A stretch of 64,000 nucleotides of DNA from positions 1 through 64,000 of the forward strand of contig JANQMN010000132.1 of the NCBI GenBank assembly GCA_028280065.1, in the 5' to 3' direction. This stretch comes from Hahella sp. (GTDB lineage: Bacteria > Pseudomonadota > Gammaproteobacteria > Pseudomonadales > Oleiphilaceae). The notes beneath the pieces are model-generated. The model saw nothing but the letters and a program-made list of their open reading frames with translations. It was not told the DNA's origin and did no database searches. This document shows positions 33,013 through 41,332 of this stretch, piece after piece. Position 1 is the stretch's first letter; every line of letters begins with the position of its first letter. The position numbers were made by a program, and so were the translations under genes.

Positions 33013-36000
33013 TCAGAATTTCCCGTAAGTGCCCTCTTTTAGTGCGTCAAATAGGTTGGCAGCGGTATGGATTTCCCCATCATACTCTACTTCCTCATTT
33101 CCTTTGCACTTGACTCTTGAGCCGTCTTCCAACGTGAACTCATAAAAGGTGTTCTCAAGATCCTGTTCTTTCACGAGGACGCCTTGAAAAGCTTCGGGAT
33201 TAAAACGGAAAGTGGTACACCCCTTGAGGCCTTTGTCATAGGCGTACATATAGATATCTTTAAAATCCTGGTAGGGGAATTCAGTCGGCACATTCGCTGT
33301 TTTCGAAATGGATGAATCTACCCATTTCTGGGCGGCTGCCTGAATGTCGACGTGTTGGGTCGGGGTGACTTCGTCGCTACTGGTAAAATAAGTCGGTAGT
33401 TGCGCTTCGGGATCATCGGAGAATGGCATGGCTTTACTGTTGATCAGATGCCGGTACGCCAATAGCTCGAATGAAAAAACGTCGATTTTTTCTTTGGTTT
33501 TCTTGCCCTCGCGAATGACATTTCTGGAATAGTGGTGGGCAAAGCTGGGTTCGATACCGTTACTGGCGTTGTTGGCTAGCGACAAGGAAATGGTGCCGGT
33601 TGGAGCGATAGAGGTATGGTGGGTAAAACGCCCGCCTTTTTTAACAAGTGCATCCACTAATCCCGGATCCGCTTCGGCGATGCGTTGCATATAGCGGCTG
33701 TATTTACCGTGTAAAATTCTACCTTTGATTTTATCGCCGATTTTATAACCGTCTGTGCGCATTTCCGGACGTAGGCGCAGCATGTCTTCCGAGACCACAA
33801 AGTCATCGTTCATAATAGGCGCCGGTCCCTTTTCCTCGGCGAGGTGCAACGCCTGACGCCAACCCTCAAGCGCCATTTCCTTGCAGACTTCTTCGGTGAA
33901 ATCTACAGAAGACTTGGAGCCATAGGACATGCGGAGCATTGCCAAGGTGGAACCAAGACCCAGGATGCCCATGCCATGGCGACGTTTGTAGAGAATTTCA
34001 TGGCGCTGGCCATTCAGCGGTAAGCCGTTAATTTCCACGACGTTATCCAACATGCGGGTGAAAATACCCACCACCTTGCGGTATTTATCCCAATCGAACT
34101 GGGCGTTTTCAGTGAAAGGGTATTCGACAAACTTGGTTAGATTGACCGAGCCGAGCAAACAGCTTCCATAAGGGGGAAGAGGTTGTTCGCCGCAATTGTG
34201 GGCATGTAAACCGTTTGCGTCGAAAGTGTTTATGCCGGGTATTTGCACGTCATATACGTCTTCAATTCCAGCCGGTTCAATAGCTGTAACTCTTGCGGTA
34301 AAGCGTTCACGATTCGGCTTTCGTTGGTACTTGGCAAGCAGGCTGTCAAGCACGCTCTGCTTGTCAGAATCTGCAAATCCAATTTTGCTTGTAAACCGGA
34401 GTAAGTTTTCTCCAGAGATAACAAGCTCATGCTGCGCCTTAATATCATATGGCTTTTGGCCACCTTTACCGTCTGGGAGGAGGCTGGTCTGAGCCTTTCT
34501 TCTGTTTTCATAAATTGTAGAAGCGATTCCGAGCCGCAAAAGCATTCTCTGTACCGCTTCCAACTTTGGCAAATCTGACTGTGCCAACCTCACGCTGATA
34601 CCTTTTTGCTGGGTACCTTGAACAGAGCCATCGGCATCGAACAGACCGCGAAGAAAGCCTTTATAGAAAGCGCTGGAAGTTTGTTCCAACTCTGCCGTGA
34701 TTATCTTGTTCCCAGGCTCCATACCCAGGTTTGAAGCGACTTCTTTAATAGCACTGGTAGACAGCCGGTATTCGTTTCTGCCTGCGATTTCCTGCCAACC
34801 CCGGAAGTCTGCTCTGTGGGGCAGAGTCCGCGCAGCTTGAAGGGCTTCTGACATAACCGCTTGAATACCGGTATTCAGATAGGCATCCGATCCGTTTACC
34901 GTCGCGGCCTGCTTCCATACGGATAGCACGGCTTTATCAGTTTTAAGCGTGCCATCACCAACCAGGAGCCCGGTGAGGTAGCCTTCACTATAGCCGTACT
35001 TTCCACTCCAATCTGAAAGTTGCCTGTGATCATTCAACAAAACTCGGTCGCCATCTTTCAATTGCCCAGCTTCGCACCACTCCGTTTCTGTGCTATAGCG
35101 GCTGAATTTGGTGACTTTGCGAACTTTGTGGTCGGCGGTGAGTTTGAGCGAAAAACCTTCGGCTGTGCTTAGCTTAACCGTAGGTTTGTTGGCAGTCTTG
35201 AAAAAGCCCTCGGGTCCGGAAGCATGTTTCCGGCTATCGACCATTGCTGAGAATGGCCGATTTATCAGATCTGAAACCTGGCGTGGGCCTTCAGAGGTTT
35301 GCACCCAGGTATCAGCTGTGACACAAGGATTGGTGGCCCGGATATTTTCGCAAAACCAGTTGTTGTTCATTTCATTGACTTTGTCGATCAGGATGAAACC
35401 CGGTTCGGCAAAGTCATAGGTCGAACTCATGATGGCATTCCAAATGTCCTGGGCTTTAACTGTTCGATAAATTCTGCAGGCCACTAGGCCTTCGCTATTG
35501 GCAACGTATCCTTCCTTGGCAGGGAACTGGCGGTAGACATATTTAGTGGAATCTGTCAGGTCCAGGCTGTCGGCTTCCACTTCCTGGCGCGTAACCGGGA
35601 ATGATAACTTCCAATCACCGTTAGTTTTCACCGCATTGATGAAGTCTTCGGTAATTAACAGCGAGAGATTGAATTGCCGTAGCCGTCCGTCTTCACGCTT
35701 GGCCATGATGAAATCGAAAACATCCGGATGATGTACATCGAAAGTCGCCATTTGCGCGCCCCGCCGACCTCCGGCGGAAGACACGGTAAAACACATACGG
35801 TCAAAAATATCCATGAACGACAACGGACCGGAAGTTGTCGCTCCGGCTCCGGCTACATAAGCGCCTTTCGGGCGCAACGTCGAGAACTCGTATCCGATGC
35901 CACAACCGGCTTTGAGGGTTAAACCGGCCTCGTGGTTTTTTAACAATATGTCATCCATGGAATCAAGAATGGTGCCTGAGACCGTGCAGTTAATGGTTGA

Positions 36001-36282
36001 GGTGGCCGGCTTGTGGGCTTCGGCACCTGCGTTTGACATAATTCTTCCCGCTGGTATGGCGCCATGTTCCAACGCCCAGACAAATTCCCTTTCCACTTTG
36101 TTACGCGCTTCTTCTGCCTCGACAGATGCAAGCGCCTTTGCAACGCGTGTATATGTGCCCAGGATATCCTGATCAACCGGTTCACCGGATTTAGTCTTGA
36201 GCTGATATTTGGTTCCCCAGATATCCAAGGAAGCCGGCTGCATGTCTATGGGAGCGATCAGTTGCTGGACTTTAGCGTTCAT
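33013..36282 (-). CDS. nrdJa: Adenosylcobalamin-dependent ribonucleotide reductase large subunit NrdJa with intein
   Basis: This 1089-residue precursor consists of a 712-residue host enzyme plus a 377-residue intein. Host features include STINCTVSGTILDSMDDI, LKAGCGIGYEFSTLRPKGA, the Gly-rich SAGGRRGAQMATFD, and after the intein CGEQPLPPYGSCLLGSVN, the active-site NPCGEQ segment of class II enzymes. It reduces ribonucleotides using a B12 radical, without needing oxygen. The intein must excise for the NP|CGEQ loop to form. ATG 36282 is chosen because GAGGGA precedes it; an in-frame TTG lies four codons upstream. It leads the nrdJab operon. The 800-nt upstream gap contains NrdR-like palindromes. 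Confidence 0.95.
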   Translation of the reverse strand: MNAKVQQLIAPIDMQPASLDIWGTKYQLKTKSGEPVDQDILGTYTRVAKALASVEAEEARNKVEREFVWALEHGAIPAGRIMSNAGAEAHKPATSTINCTVSGTILDSMDDILLKNHEAGLTLKAGCGIGYEFSTLRPKGAYVAGAGATTSGPLSFMDIFDRMCFTVSSAGGRRGAQMATFDVHHPDVFDFIMAKREDGRLRQFNLSLLITEDFINAVKTNGDWKLSFPVTRQEVEADSLDLTDSTKYVYRQFPAKEGYVANSEGLVACRIYRTVKAQDIWNAIMSSTYDFAEPGFILIDKVNEMNNNWFCENIRATNPCVTADTWVQTSEGPRQVSDLINRPFSAMVDSRKHASGPEGFFKTANKPTVKLSTAEGFSLKLTADHKVRKVTKFSRYSTETEWCEAGQLKDGDRVLLNDHRQLSDWSGKYGYSEGYLTGLLVGDGTLKTDKAVLSVWKQAATVNGSDAYLNTGIQAVMSEALQAARTLPHRADFRGWQEIAGRNEYRLSTSAIKEVASNLGMEPGNKIITAELEQTSSAFYKGFLRGLFDADGSVQGTQQKGISVRLAQSDLPKLEAVQRMLLRLGIASTIYENRRKAQTSLLPDGKGGQKPYDIKAQHELVISGENLLRFTSKIGFADSDKQSVLDSLLAKYQRKPNRERFTARVTAIEPAGIEDVYDVQIPGINTFDANGLHAHNCGEQPLPPYGSCLLGSVNLTKFVEYPFTENAQFDWDKYRKVVGIFTRMLDNVVEINGLPLNGQRHEILYKRRHGMGILGLGSTLAMLRMSYGSKSSVDFTEEVCKEMALEGWRQALHLAEEKGPAPIMNDDFVVSEDMLRLRPEMRTDGYKIGDKIKGRILHGKYSRYMQRIAEADPGLVDALVKKGGRFTHHTSIAPTGTISLSLANNASNGIEPSFAHHYSRNVIREGKKTKEKIDVFSFELLAYRHLINSKAMPFSDDPEAQLPTYFTSSDEVTPTQHVDIQAAAQKWVDSSISKTANVPTEFPYQDFKDIYMYAYDKGLKGCTTFRFNPEAFQGVLVKEQDLENTFYEFTLEDGSRVKCKGNEEVEYDGEIHTAANLFDALKEGTYGKF
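34195..35325 (-). other. Intein with LAGLIDADG homing endonuclease inside NrdJa
   Basis: The intein runs from Cys320 (codon 35323-35325) to Asn696 (34195-34197) of the precursor, 377 residues, in frame. Splicing blocks are all visible: block A CVTADTWVQTSEG, block B LKLTADHKVRK with the Thr-x-x-His, block F VYDVQIPGINTFDANG and block G HAHN followed by the +1 Cys of CGEQPLPP. The endonuclease has two LAGLIDADG-type motifs, YLTGLLVGDG and FLRGLFDADG, with the acidic residues intact, so it may still cut. Insertion is at the conserved NP/CGEQ site used by known ribonucleotide reductase inteins. The ends are deduced from sequence, not shown experimentally. Confidence 0.95.
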
Positions 36283-36503
36283 GGTATCCCTCAATTTGAA
36301 ACCCTTACGAGTTAGTGTCTGTTATATGGATGTCGGTTCAATTCTTTATAATTGCAGTAATAGAGTATTGCGTTTGGCGGAAAGCCTGTGTCGATACTCT
36401 GAAATGAAGCTGTTTCCGTCTATGTTGATGGAATAATGCCGTCAAGGCGCTTTTATGTGGCGTCTAATCTGTGCCTGTAGATCTGGTCGGCACTTTGAAT
36501 AAA

Positions 36504-36519
36504 CCACAAGATATTGTGG
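36504..36519. promoter_or_regulatory. NrdR-box-like palindrome 1
   Basis: CCACAAGATATTGTGG agrees with the NrdR consensus acaCwAtATaTwGtgt at 13 of 16 positions by hand count. It is the core of a longer perfect inverted repeat AAACCACAA-GATA-TTGTGGTTT (36501-36522). It lies 222 nt upstream of the nrdJa start. Confidence 0.6.
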
Positions 36520-36679
36520 TTTGAAAAAAGGTTTTGAGGTTCGGTGGAGCGGGTATTTTTATTGTTTTTAAGCTGCATTGGGTACTCCGAACTAACTAAA
36601 TCCCTTCACTTGGTAGACAAAAAAGTCATAAGACAACTATCGGCCCGGATCGAAGTGATAGTGGTGCGTTTATCTTGAT

Positions 36680-36726
36680 TGTCTATATGTTGGTGTTTTT
36701 TTGAAGTATACCACTATATCCTGTTA
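36680..36726. promoter_or_regulatory. Degenerate NrdR-box pair with 31-bp spacing
   Basis: TGTCTATATGTTGGTG (36680-36695) and CCACTATATCCTGTTA (36711-36726) both contain CTATAT and are exactly 31 bp apart, the spacing typical of paired NrdR boxes. Individual matches to the consensus are modest (about 9 and 11 of 16). Confidence 0.35.
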
Positions 36727-36858
36727 TGTGAAGTCGTCAGGCAAAAAAAACAAGATTTTCTATTTCATACCGATAAGGCTATTTTAGTATTTCAGCGAAC
36801 CAAGGGTGATTTTGAGTCTGGTTGTAAAATGATCTAACTTGGATAAGATTGTGCGCTG

Positions 36859-36874
36859 GCACTAGATATAGTGT
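36859..36874. promoter_or_regulatory. NrdR-box-like palindrome 2
   Basis: GCACTAGATATAGTGT agrees with the NrdR consensus at 14 of 16 positions by hand count and is an 8+8 near-perfect palindrome. It lies about 580 nt before nrdJa and 209 nt before the small membrane gene at 37083, so its target is uncertain. No second box sits 31 or 32 bp away. Confidence 0.55.
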
Positions 36875-37082
36875 TGACCACTTGGGGGAATCTTGTGGAT
36901 AAGTTGAGAGCCTCCTTCTTTTAAGATGAAGTCCGGATATACGCTGCCGGGTAAAATCACATGTTAAAAAACTGACGGATTTAGGGACAAAAACTCGCTT
37001 TATTCAGTGAACAGGAAAAAAGCAGATCGGCATAGATAAAATCTCTTCTCACTGACACTAAGTAACTTAATCGGAGCCTTGC

Positions 37083-37304
37083 ATGGCAATCAATATCGTT
37101 GCAGCTGTACTTGCATTATTATTGGTTATTTTTCACCTGCATCATTTGGGGCTATATGATGCCTCTCATGATCAGTCCGGACATTCGGTGGAAAAAAATC
37201 TGAGTGAAATACCGGTCTTTGATTTTCGTCAGGAAGGCTTGCAGCTCCAGTATGATTTCAGCACTTCATCCAAGCTTAAGGAGGAAACGGCTCAACTACG
37301 TTAA
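37083..37304 (+). CDS. Small single-span membrane protein, hypothetical
   Basis: This 73-residue protein has an N-terminal hydrophobic helix (INIVAAVLALLLVIFHL, about 3-19) followed by a His-containing polar tail. The start is supported by CGGAG 6 nt before ATG 37083. No family is recognised. It precedes the ECF sigma gene by about 160 nt on the same strand and might be cotranscribed with it. Confidence 0.55.
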   Translation: MAINIVAAVLALLLVIFHLHHLGLYDASHDQSGHSVEKNLSEIPVFDFRQEGLQLQYDFSTSSKLKEETAQLR

Positions 37305-37463
37305 GATCGCTTCGCTTTTCTCCTATCCCGCAATGACTTTTCGCTATCCTGCCAGCCTTTAATTCACGCTTTCTTAATCCGTCAAGCTGATCTAGTATTG
37401 GCAGACAATCGCTACGGACTCACCTGTTCGTTGACGGCCAGTTTCATTAATGAGGGAAGATGG

Positions 37464-38024
37464 ATGACGGCTCCAAATAAGAATGTAACGCAATTATTAG
37501 CCAGTTGGCGGGCTGGAGACGGCCAAGCGCTGAATAAAATCATTGAAGCCTTGCATAGTGAAATGCGTAAGATTGCCGGTCGCTATATGGCCGGTGAAAA
37601 ACAGGGGCATATGCTACAGGCCACGGCACTGGTAAATGAAGCATACTTGCAGTTGGTCGATGCCGATGTGGAATGGAACGACCGGGTGCATTTTCTTGCG
37701 GTTGCTTCGCAAACCATGCGACGGATTTTGGTTGACCATGCAAGAGCCCAAAAACGCAAAAAGCGTGGCGGCGACGATGTTCAAGTAACTCTTTATGAAG
37801 CTCAGATCTGCGATGATGGTTCGCAGCCGGATTTGTTGGATTTGGAAGATGTGTTGGAAAAACTCGCGACCGTTGATGAAAGAAAAGCCAAAATTATTGA
37901 AATGAGTTTTTTCGGCGGTATGACGCAAGAAGAAATTGCCGAGTTTTTGGACGTATCTCTTTCCACGGTGGAACGGGATTTACGCTTTGCCAAGGCCTGG
38001 CTGGTCAAGGAAATGAAGGACTAA
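37464..38024 (+). CDS. ECF-type RNA polymerase sigma factor
   Basis: This 186-residue sigma factor is of the ECF subgroup often found next to Ser/Thr kinases (TIGR02999-like). Region 2 covers about 10-90 (ATALVNEAYLQLVDADVEWNDRVHFLAVASQTMRRIL, the hallmark of the subgroup, with DHARAQKRKKRGG). Region 4 is at about 125-175, with the helix-turn-helix GGMTQEEIAEFLDVSLSTVERDLRFAKAWL. ATG 37464 follows GAGGGAAG. The frame upstream has no ribosome binding site. There is no anti-sigma gene nearby. The convergent gene encodes a Ser/Thr kinase, which probably controls it by phosphorylation. Confidence 0.9.
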   Translation: MTAPNKNVTQLLASWRAGDGQALNKIIEALHSEMRKIAGRYMAGEKQGHMLQATALVNEAYLQLVDADVEWNDRVHFLAVASQTMRRILVDHARAQKRKKRGGDDVQVTLYEAQICDDGSQPDLLDLEDVLEKLATVDERKAKIIEMSFFGGMTQEEIAEFLDVSLSTVERDLRFAKAWLVKEMKD

Positions 38025-38071
38025 CTCACATCACTGGCAGGTAGCGCCTGATCCGGAACCGGATTCCGTCA

Positions 38072-39352
38072 CTAGGGCTGAATCGACTTCAACTGTTTGA
38101 CGACCTCTTGACGGGTATGCGCTGGGAGGTGACTGACCAAAGCCATAATCAGGTCTTCGTAACTGTTGGCGTTTGCCATGTAGCGCTTAATCAAATCAGG
38201 TGCTCCGGGACCGACAAAGGCGGTCATTACCGCTGCTAAGCGCATAAGGTATTGGTCGCTAAAGCTAATTTGATCGCCGCTAAGGGGGGATGGTTTGCTC
38301 GGCTGCTCCAACCGGCTTTGCCGTAAGTGTTGTTGAAAAGCGCTCAACCATTGCACAACCTTGGTCATGGAGTTTAAGCGCAATTCCGGATTCTTGATCA
38401 GCATACTGCGCATGAGTCGTTGCAGATGCGGATGTTTGGCCAACTTGGGGTGATCCAGATCGGGTTCGCCGTGCATCACGGCATTAAGTAATGTGGAGGT
38501 TCGTTCAGCTTCGAACAAAGGCCGGCCGGTCAACATCTCGAACATTAAGGTAGCCAGCGACCAGATATCGGTATAGGGACCGATATCGGTTCCTTCCAAT
38601 TGTTCCGGTGCCATATAAGACAGCGTTCCCATACGTGCCCCGACCAGAGTAATCTCTGTACCGGCCAGCTTAGCAATACCAAAATCGAGAATTTTAACCA
38701 CACCGTCGTTCTGAATCAGAATATTAGCCGGTTTGATATCCCGGTGGACGATGGCATGTTGATGTGCGGCGCTAAGCCCAAAGGCAATCTGTTTGGCGAC
38801 CTTTATTACCTTTTTTAACTCCAAGGGACCTTTTTCCAGGTGGTAGTCCAGGGTTTTGCCGTTGTAATACTGCATGGCGATAAACAAGCCGCCTTCGTCG
38901 GTATGTCCCATATCGTGGATGACGCAGACATTCGGGTGGTCCAATCGTGAAATCGCCTTGGCTTCCAACAGCAGGCGTTCTTTTACTCCCGGCTCCGAAG
39001 CCACGGAAGGGGCCAAACACTTGAGGGCGACAAACCTGTCAAGCCGGGTGTCTTCCGCCTTAAATACCCATCCCATGCCACCTTCACCGATTTTAGTGAC
39101 AATTCTATACGGACCCACCATGGTTTCCGGGCGAAGCTTCGGAATCACCAAAGTTTCTTCGGCTTTTTCAAGGTCGAAGGGTTTTGGCATTATTGCTTCT
39201 ACTTCGTCGTCTGCCTGAAGCAGCTCTAAAACCTCTTTTAGAATCTCCCGGTCTTTACAGTGGTTACCCAGGTAAGTATTGCGTTCGTCTGCCGGTAAAT
39301 CGGCAACGGCTTCGAAAAGTTCCTGAATTTGATTCCAGTTTTTGGAGTCCAT
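38072..39352 (-). CDS. Soluble Hanks-type serine/threonine protein kinase
   Basis: This 426-residue kinase has an N-terminal helical segment (about 1-75) of the kind seen before kinases paired with ECF sigma factors. The kinase domain covers about 82-345: GEGGMGWVFKA (ATP loop), VALK lysine, HRDIKPANIL (catalytic Asp), DFGIAK, MAPEQ and DIWSL. A C-terminal domain of about 70 residues (YLMRLAAVMTAFVGPGAPDLIKRY) has no transmembrane helix, unlike PknB receptors, so it acts in the cytoplasm. It is convergent with the ECF sigma gene at 37464, 47 nt apart. It likely senses an unknown signal and phosphorylates that sigma factor; this is inference from the gene pair. Confidence 0.92.
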   Translation of the reverse strand: MDSKNWNQIQELFEAVADLPADERNTYLGNHCKDREILKEVLELLQADDEVEAIMPKPFDLEKAEETLVIPKLRPETMVGPYRIVTKIGEGGMGWVFKAEDTRLDRFVALKCLAPSVASEPGVKERLLLEAKAISRLDHPNVCVIHDMGHTDEGGLFIAMQYYNGKTLDYHLEKGPLELKKVIKVAKQIAFGLSAAHQHAIVHRDIKPANILIQNDGVVKILDFGIAKLAGTEITLVGARMGTLSYMAPEQLEGTDIGPYTDIWSLATLMFEMLTGRPLFEAERTSTLLNAVMHGEPDLDHPKLAKHPHLQRLMRSMLIKNPELRLNSMTKVVQWLSAFQQHLRQSRLEQPSKPSPLSGDQISFSDQYLMRLAAVMTAFVGPGAPDLIKRYMANANSYEDLIMALVSHLPAHTRQEVVKQLKSIQP

Positions 39353-39462
39353 AGAGAAGCGGGAATGACCTTAAGATTATTTTTAGTGATCATAGCGGAA
39401 TCGGTTTGCTTTGAGTATCCTCAACATACTGACCTTGTGAAACCGCTTGCATAGTGAACTAA

Positions 39463-39924
39463 ATGGCGAACTTATTGATTGTAGCGCATGCTCCTTCAGC
39501 TAACACCAGGCAGATGGCAGAAGCTGCGTTGGCCGGTGCCCGAGAAAATGCGGAAGAATCCGTTGAAGTGCGTTGGATTCCTCCATTAGAGGCGACGGCT
39601 GATCACGTATTGAACAGCCAAGCGCTTATCCTGGGTACTACAGAAAATTTGGGGTATATGAGTGGCGCTTTAAAGGACTTCTTCGACCGGATTTATTATC
39701 CCTGTCTGGAGCGCAAGCAGGGTTTGTCCTATGCGCTCTATATCCGTGCCGGCCACGATGGAACCGGTACCCGCAGGGGCGTGCAAACCATTATTACCGG
39801 TTTGAAGTGGCGTGCAGTACAAGAGCCTTTGTTATGCAGGGGGGAGTTTCAGCCGAAATTTGTCGAGCAGTGCCGGGAATTAGGCGCTGCCATGGCTGCA
39901 GGCTTGGCTGCCGGAATTTACTAA
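39463..39924 (+). CDS. Flavodoxin / NADPH-dependent FMN reductase-like protein
   Basis: This 153-residue flavodoxin-fold protein has an FMN phosphate loop APSANTRQMAEA (about 10-21) and the motifs ILGTTENLGYMSGALKDFFDRIYYP (about 55-79) and IRAGHDGTGTRRGVQTI. It is probably an electron carrier or NAD(P)H-dependent reductase in the cytoplasm. It is short compared with WrbA. It stands alone, divergent from the kinase gene, at the left border of the glycan locus. Confidence 0.8.
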   Translation: MANLLIVAHAPSANTRQMAEAALAGARENAEESVEVRWIPPLEATADHVLNSQALILGTTENLGYMSGALKDFFDRIYYPCLERKQGLSYALYIRAGHDGTGTRRGVQTIITGLKWRAVQEPLLCRGEFQPKFVEQCRELGAAMAAGLAAGIY

Positions 39925-40029
39925 CGTGGCTTTATATACCCTAAAATAAAAACCACTCAATCAACCAAGGCTAGTAGTGAATAACTTCAAGTTCTTAATA
40001 CAGATGTTACCTAATTAATTGAGGTTTCA

Positions 40030-41262
40030 GTGTCTGAATTTCGTTGCCGACTATGTGCTACACCTCTTCGCCACACTTTCGTAGACTTAGGTAAATCTCC
40101 CTTATGTGAGACCTACTTATCTCCCGATCAACTGGATGAATATGAGATTTTTTATCCGCTTCACGTTTATGTATGTGAACATTGCTTTCTCGTCCAAGTC
40201 CGCGAATATGTCAGCCCGGAGCACATCTACAACGAATACCCTTACTTTTCATCATACTCCGATAGTTGGTGTGAACATGCACGGAAGTATTGTGATTCCA
40301 TGATCGACCGCCTCAAATTGGGGCATGACTCATTTATTGTAGAGATTGCCAGCAATGACGGATATCTGCTCCAGCATTTTAAAAGTCGGCAGATACCATG
40401 TCTCGGGGTGGAACCCGCGATGAATGTTGCCAAAGTAGCTGAGGAGCGGGGCATAAAAACAGTTGCTAAATTTTTCGGCAAAGAGGTTGCATTAGAGTTG
40501 TTCAACCAGCTAGGGCATCCTGACTTGTTGATTGGAAATAACGTTCTTGCCCACGTACCGGATTTAAACAATTTTATCTCTGGAATGAAAATATTGCTTA
40601 AGTCTAGTGGTGTAATCACAATGGAATTTCCACACCTTCTGAAATTAGTGCAGGAAAATCAATTCGATACGATTTACCACGAACACTTTTCTTATCTATC
40701 TTTTTATGTGGTAGAGAAGGTTTTTTCGCGTCATGAACTCACTGTATTCGATGTAGAGGAACTCCCTACCCATGGTGGTTCCCTAAGGATCTTCGCTAGA
40801 CATAGTCAAAATGGTTCTCTGCCAGTGACAGATCGAGTAATTAGATTACGCAATCGGGAATTAGCGCTGAATATAGACAAAATTGAATTTTATACAGAAT
40901 TTGAAAAGCGAGTTTTTGAAACGAAACGGAAACTACTTGAGTTTTTAATCCAAGCCAAGCGCTCAGGAAAGCATGTCGTCGGTTATGGCGCTCCAGGGAA
41001 AGGCAATACGCTGTTGAACTTTTGCGGTATCCGCACTGATTTTCTTGATTACACTGTTGACAAAAATCCTCTAAAGCAAGGCAAATTCACGCCTGGGACG
41101 CAAATTCCCATTCTGCACCCTGATCGAATTCTTCAAACTCGCCCAGATTACGTGTTGATATTGCCCTGGAACCTGGCCGAGGAAATTGTCAGCCAGATGG
41201 CCGATATAAGAGAATGGGGGGGGCGATTTATAGTTCCAATTCCTGAAGTTAGAATATTGTAA
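40030..41262 (+). CDS. NDP-hexose C-methyltransferase-type SAM-dependent methyltransferase
   Basis: This 410-residue protein has the three-part layout of sugar C-methyltransferases such as TylCIII. An N-terminal zinc-binding domain carries CRLC and CEHC (residues 5-8 and 49-52). A SAM-binding core holds VEIASNDGYLLQHF at about 104-117. A C-terminal Rossmann-like domain has VGYGAPGKGNTLLNF at about 320 and the closing DYVLILPWNLAEEI. Members add a branching methyl to a keto-sugar nucleotide. It starts with GTG 40030 after GAGG. It is the first gene of the plus-strand sugar operon. Confidence 0.87.
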   Translation: MSEFRCRLCATPLRHTFVDLGKSPLCETYLSPDQLDEYEIFYPLHVYVCEHCFLVQVREYVSPEHIYNEYPYFSSYSDSWCEHARKYCDSMIDRLKLGHDSFIVEIASNDGYLLQHFKSRQIPCLGVEPAMNVAKVAEERGIKTVAKFFGKEVALELFNQLGHPDLLIGNNVLAHVPDLNNFISGMKILLKSSGVITMEFPHLLKLVQENQFDTIYHEHFSYLSFYVVEKVFSRHELTVFDVEELPTHGGSLRIFARHSQNGSLPVTDRVIRLRNRELALNIDKIEFYTEFEKRVFETKRKLLEFLIQAKRSGKHVVGYGAPGKGNTLLNFCGIRTDFLDYTVDKNPLKQGKFTPGTQIPILHPDRILQTRPDYVLILPWNLAEEIVSQMADIREWGGRFIVPIPEVRIL

Positions 41263-41332
41263 TTAGCCTTTGACTTTGCCCCCATTGCGATAAACTTAGA
41301 GCAAAGTACGAGTTTAATGAAGGAACAAATGC

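Larger units (their letters stand above)
36283..37082. other. 800-nt intergenic region upstream of nrdJa
   Basis: No gene was recognised here. The region is AT-rich and holds several palindromes resembling NrdR boxes (given separately). An adenosylcobalamin riboswitch was looked for upstream of nrdJa and no B12-box-like core was seen. The plus-strand end holds the promoter and ribosome binding site (CGGAG) of the small membrane protein at 37083. Confidence 0.5.

Noticed and set aside
36283..36700. Adenosylcobalamin riboswitch upstream of nrdJa
   Set aside because: Expected because the enzyme uses B12, but no GCCACTG-type B12 box or conserved core was found on the minus strand.
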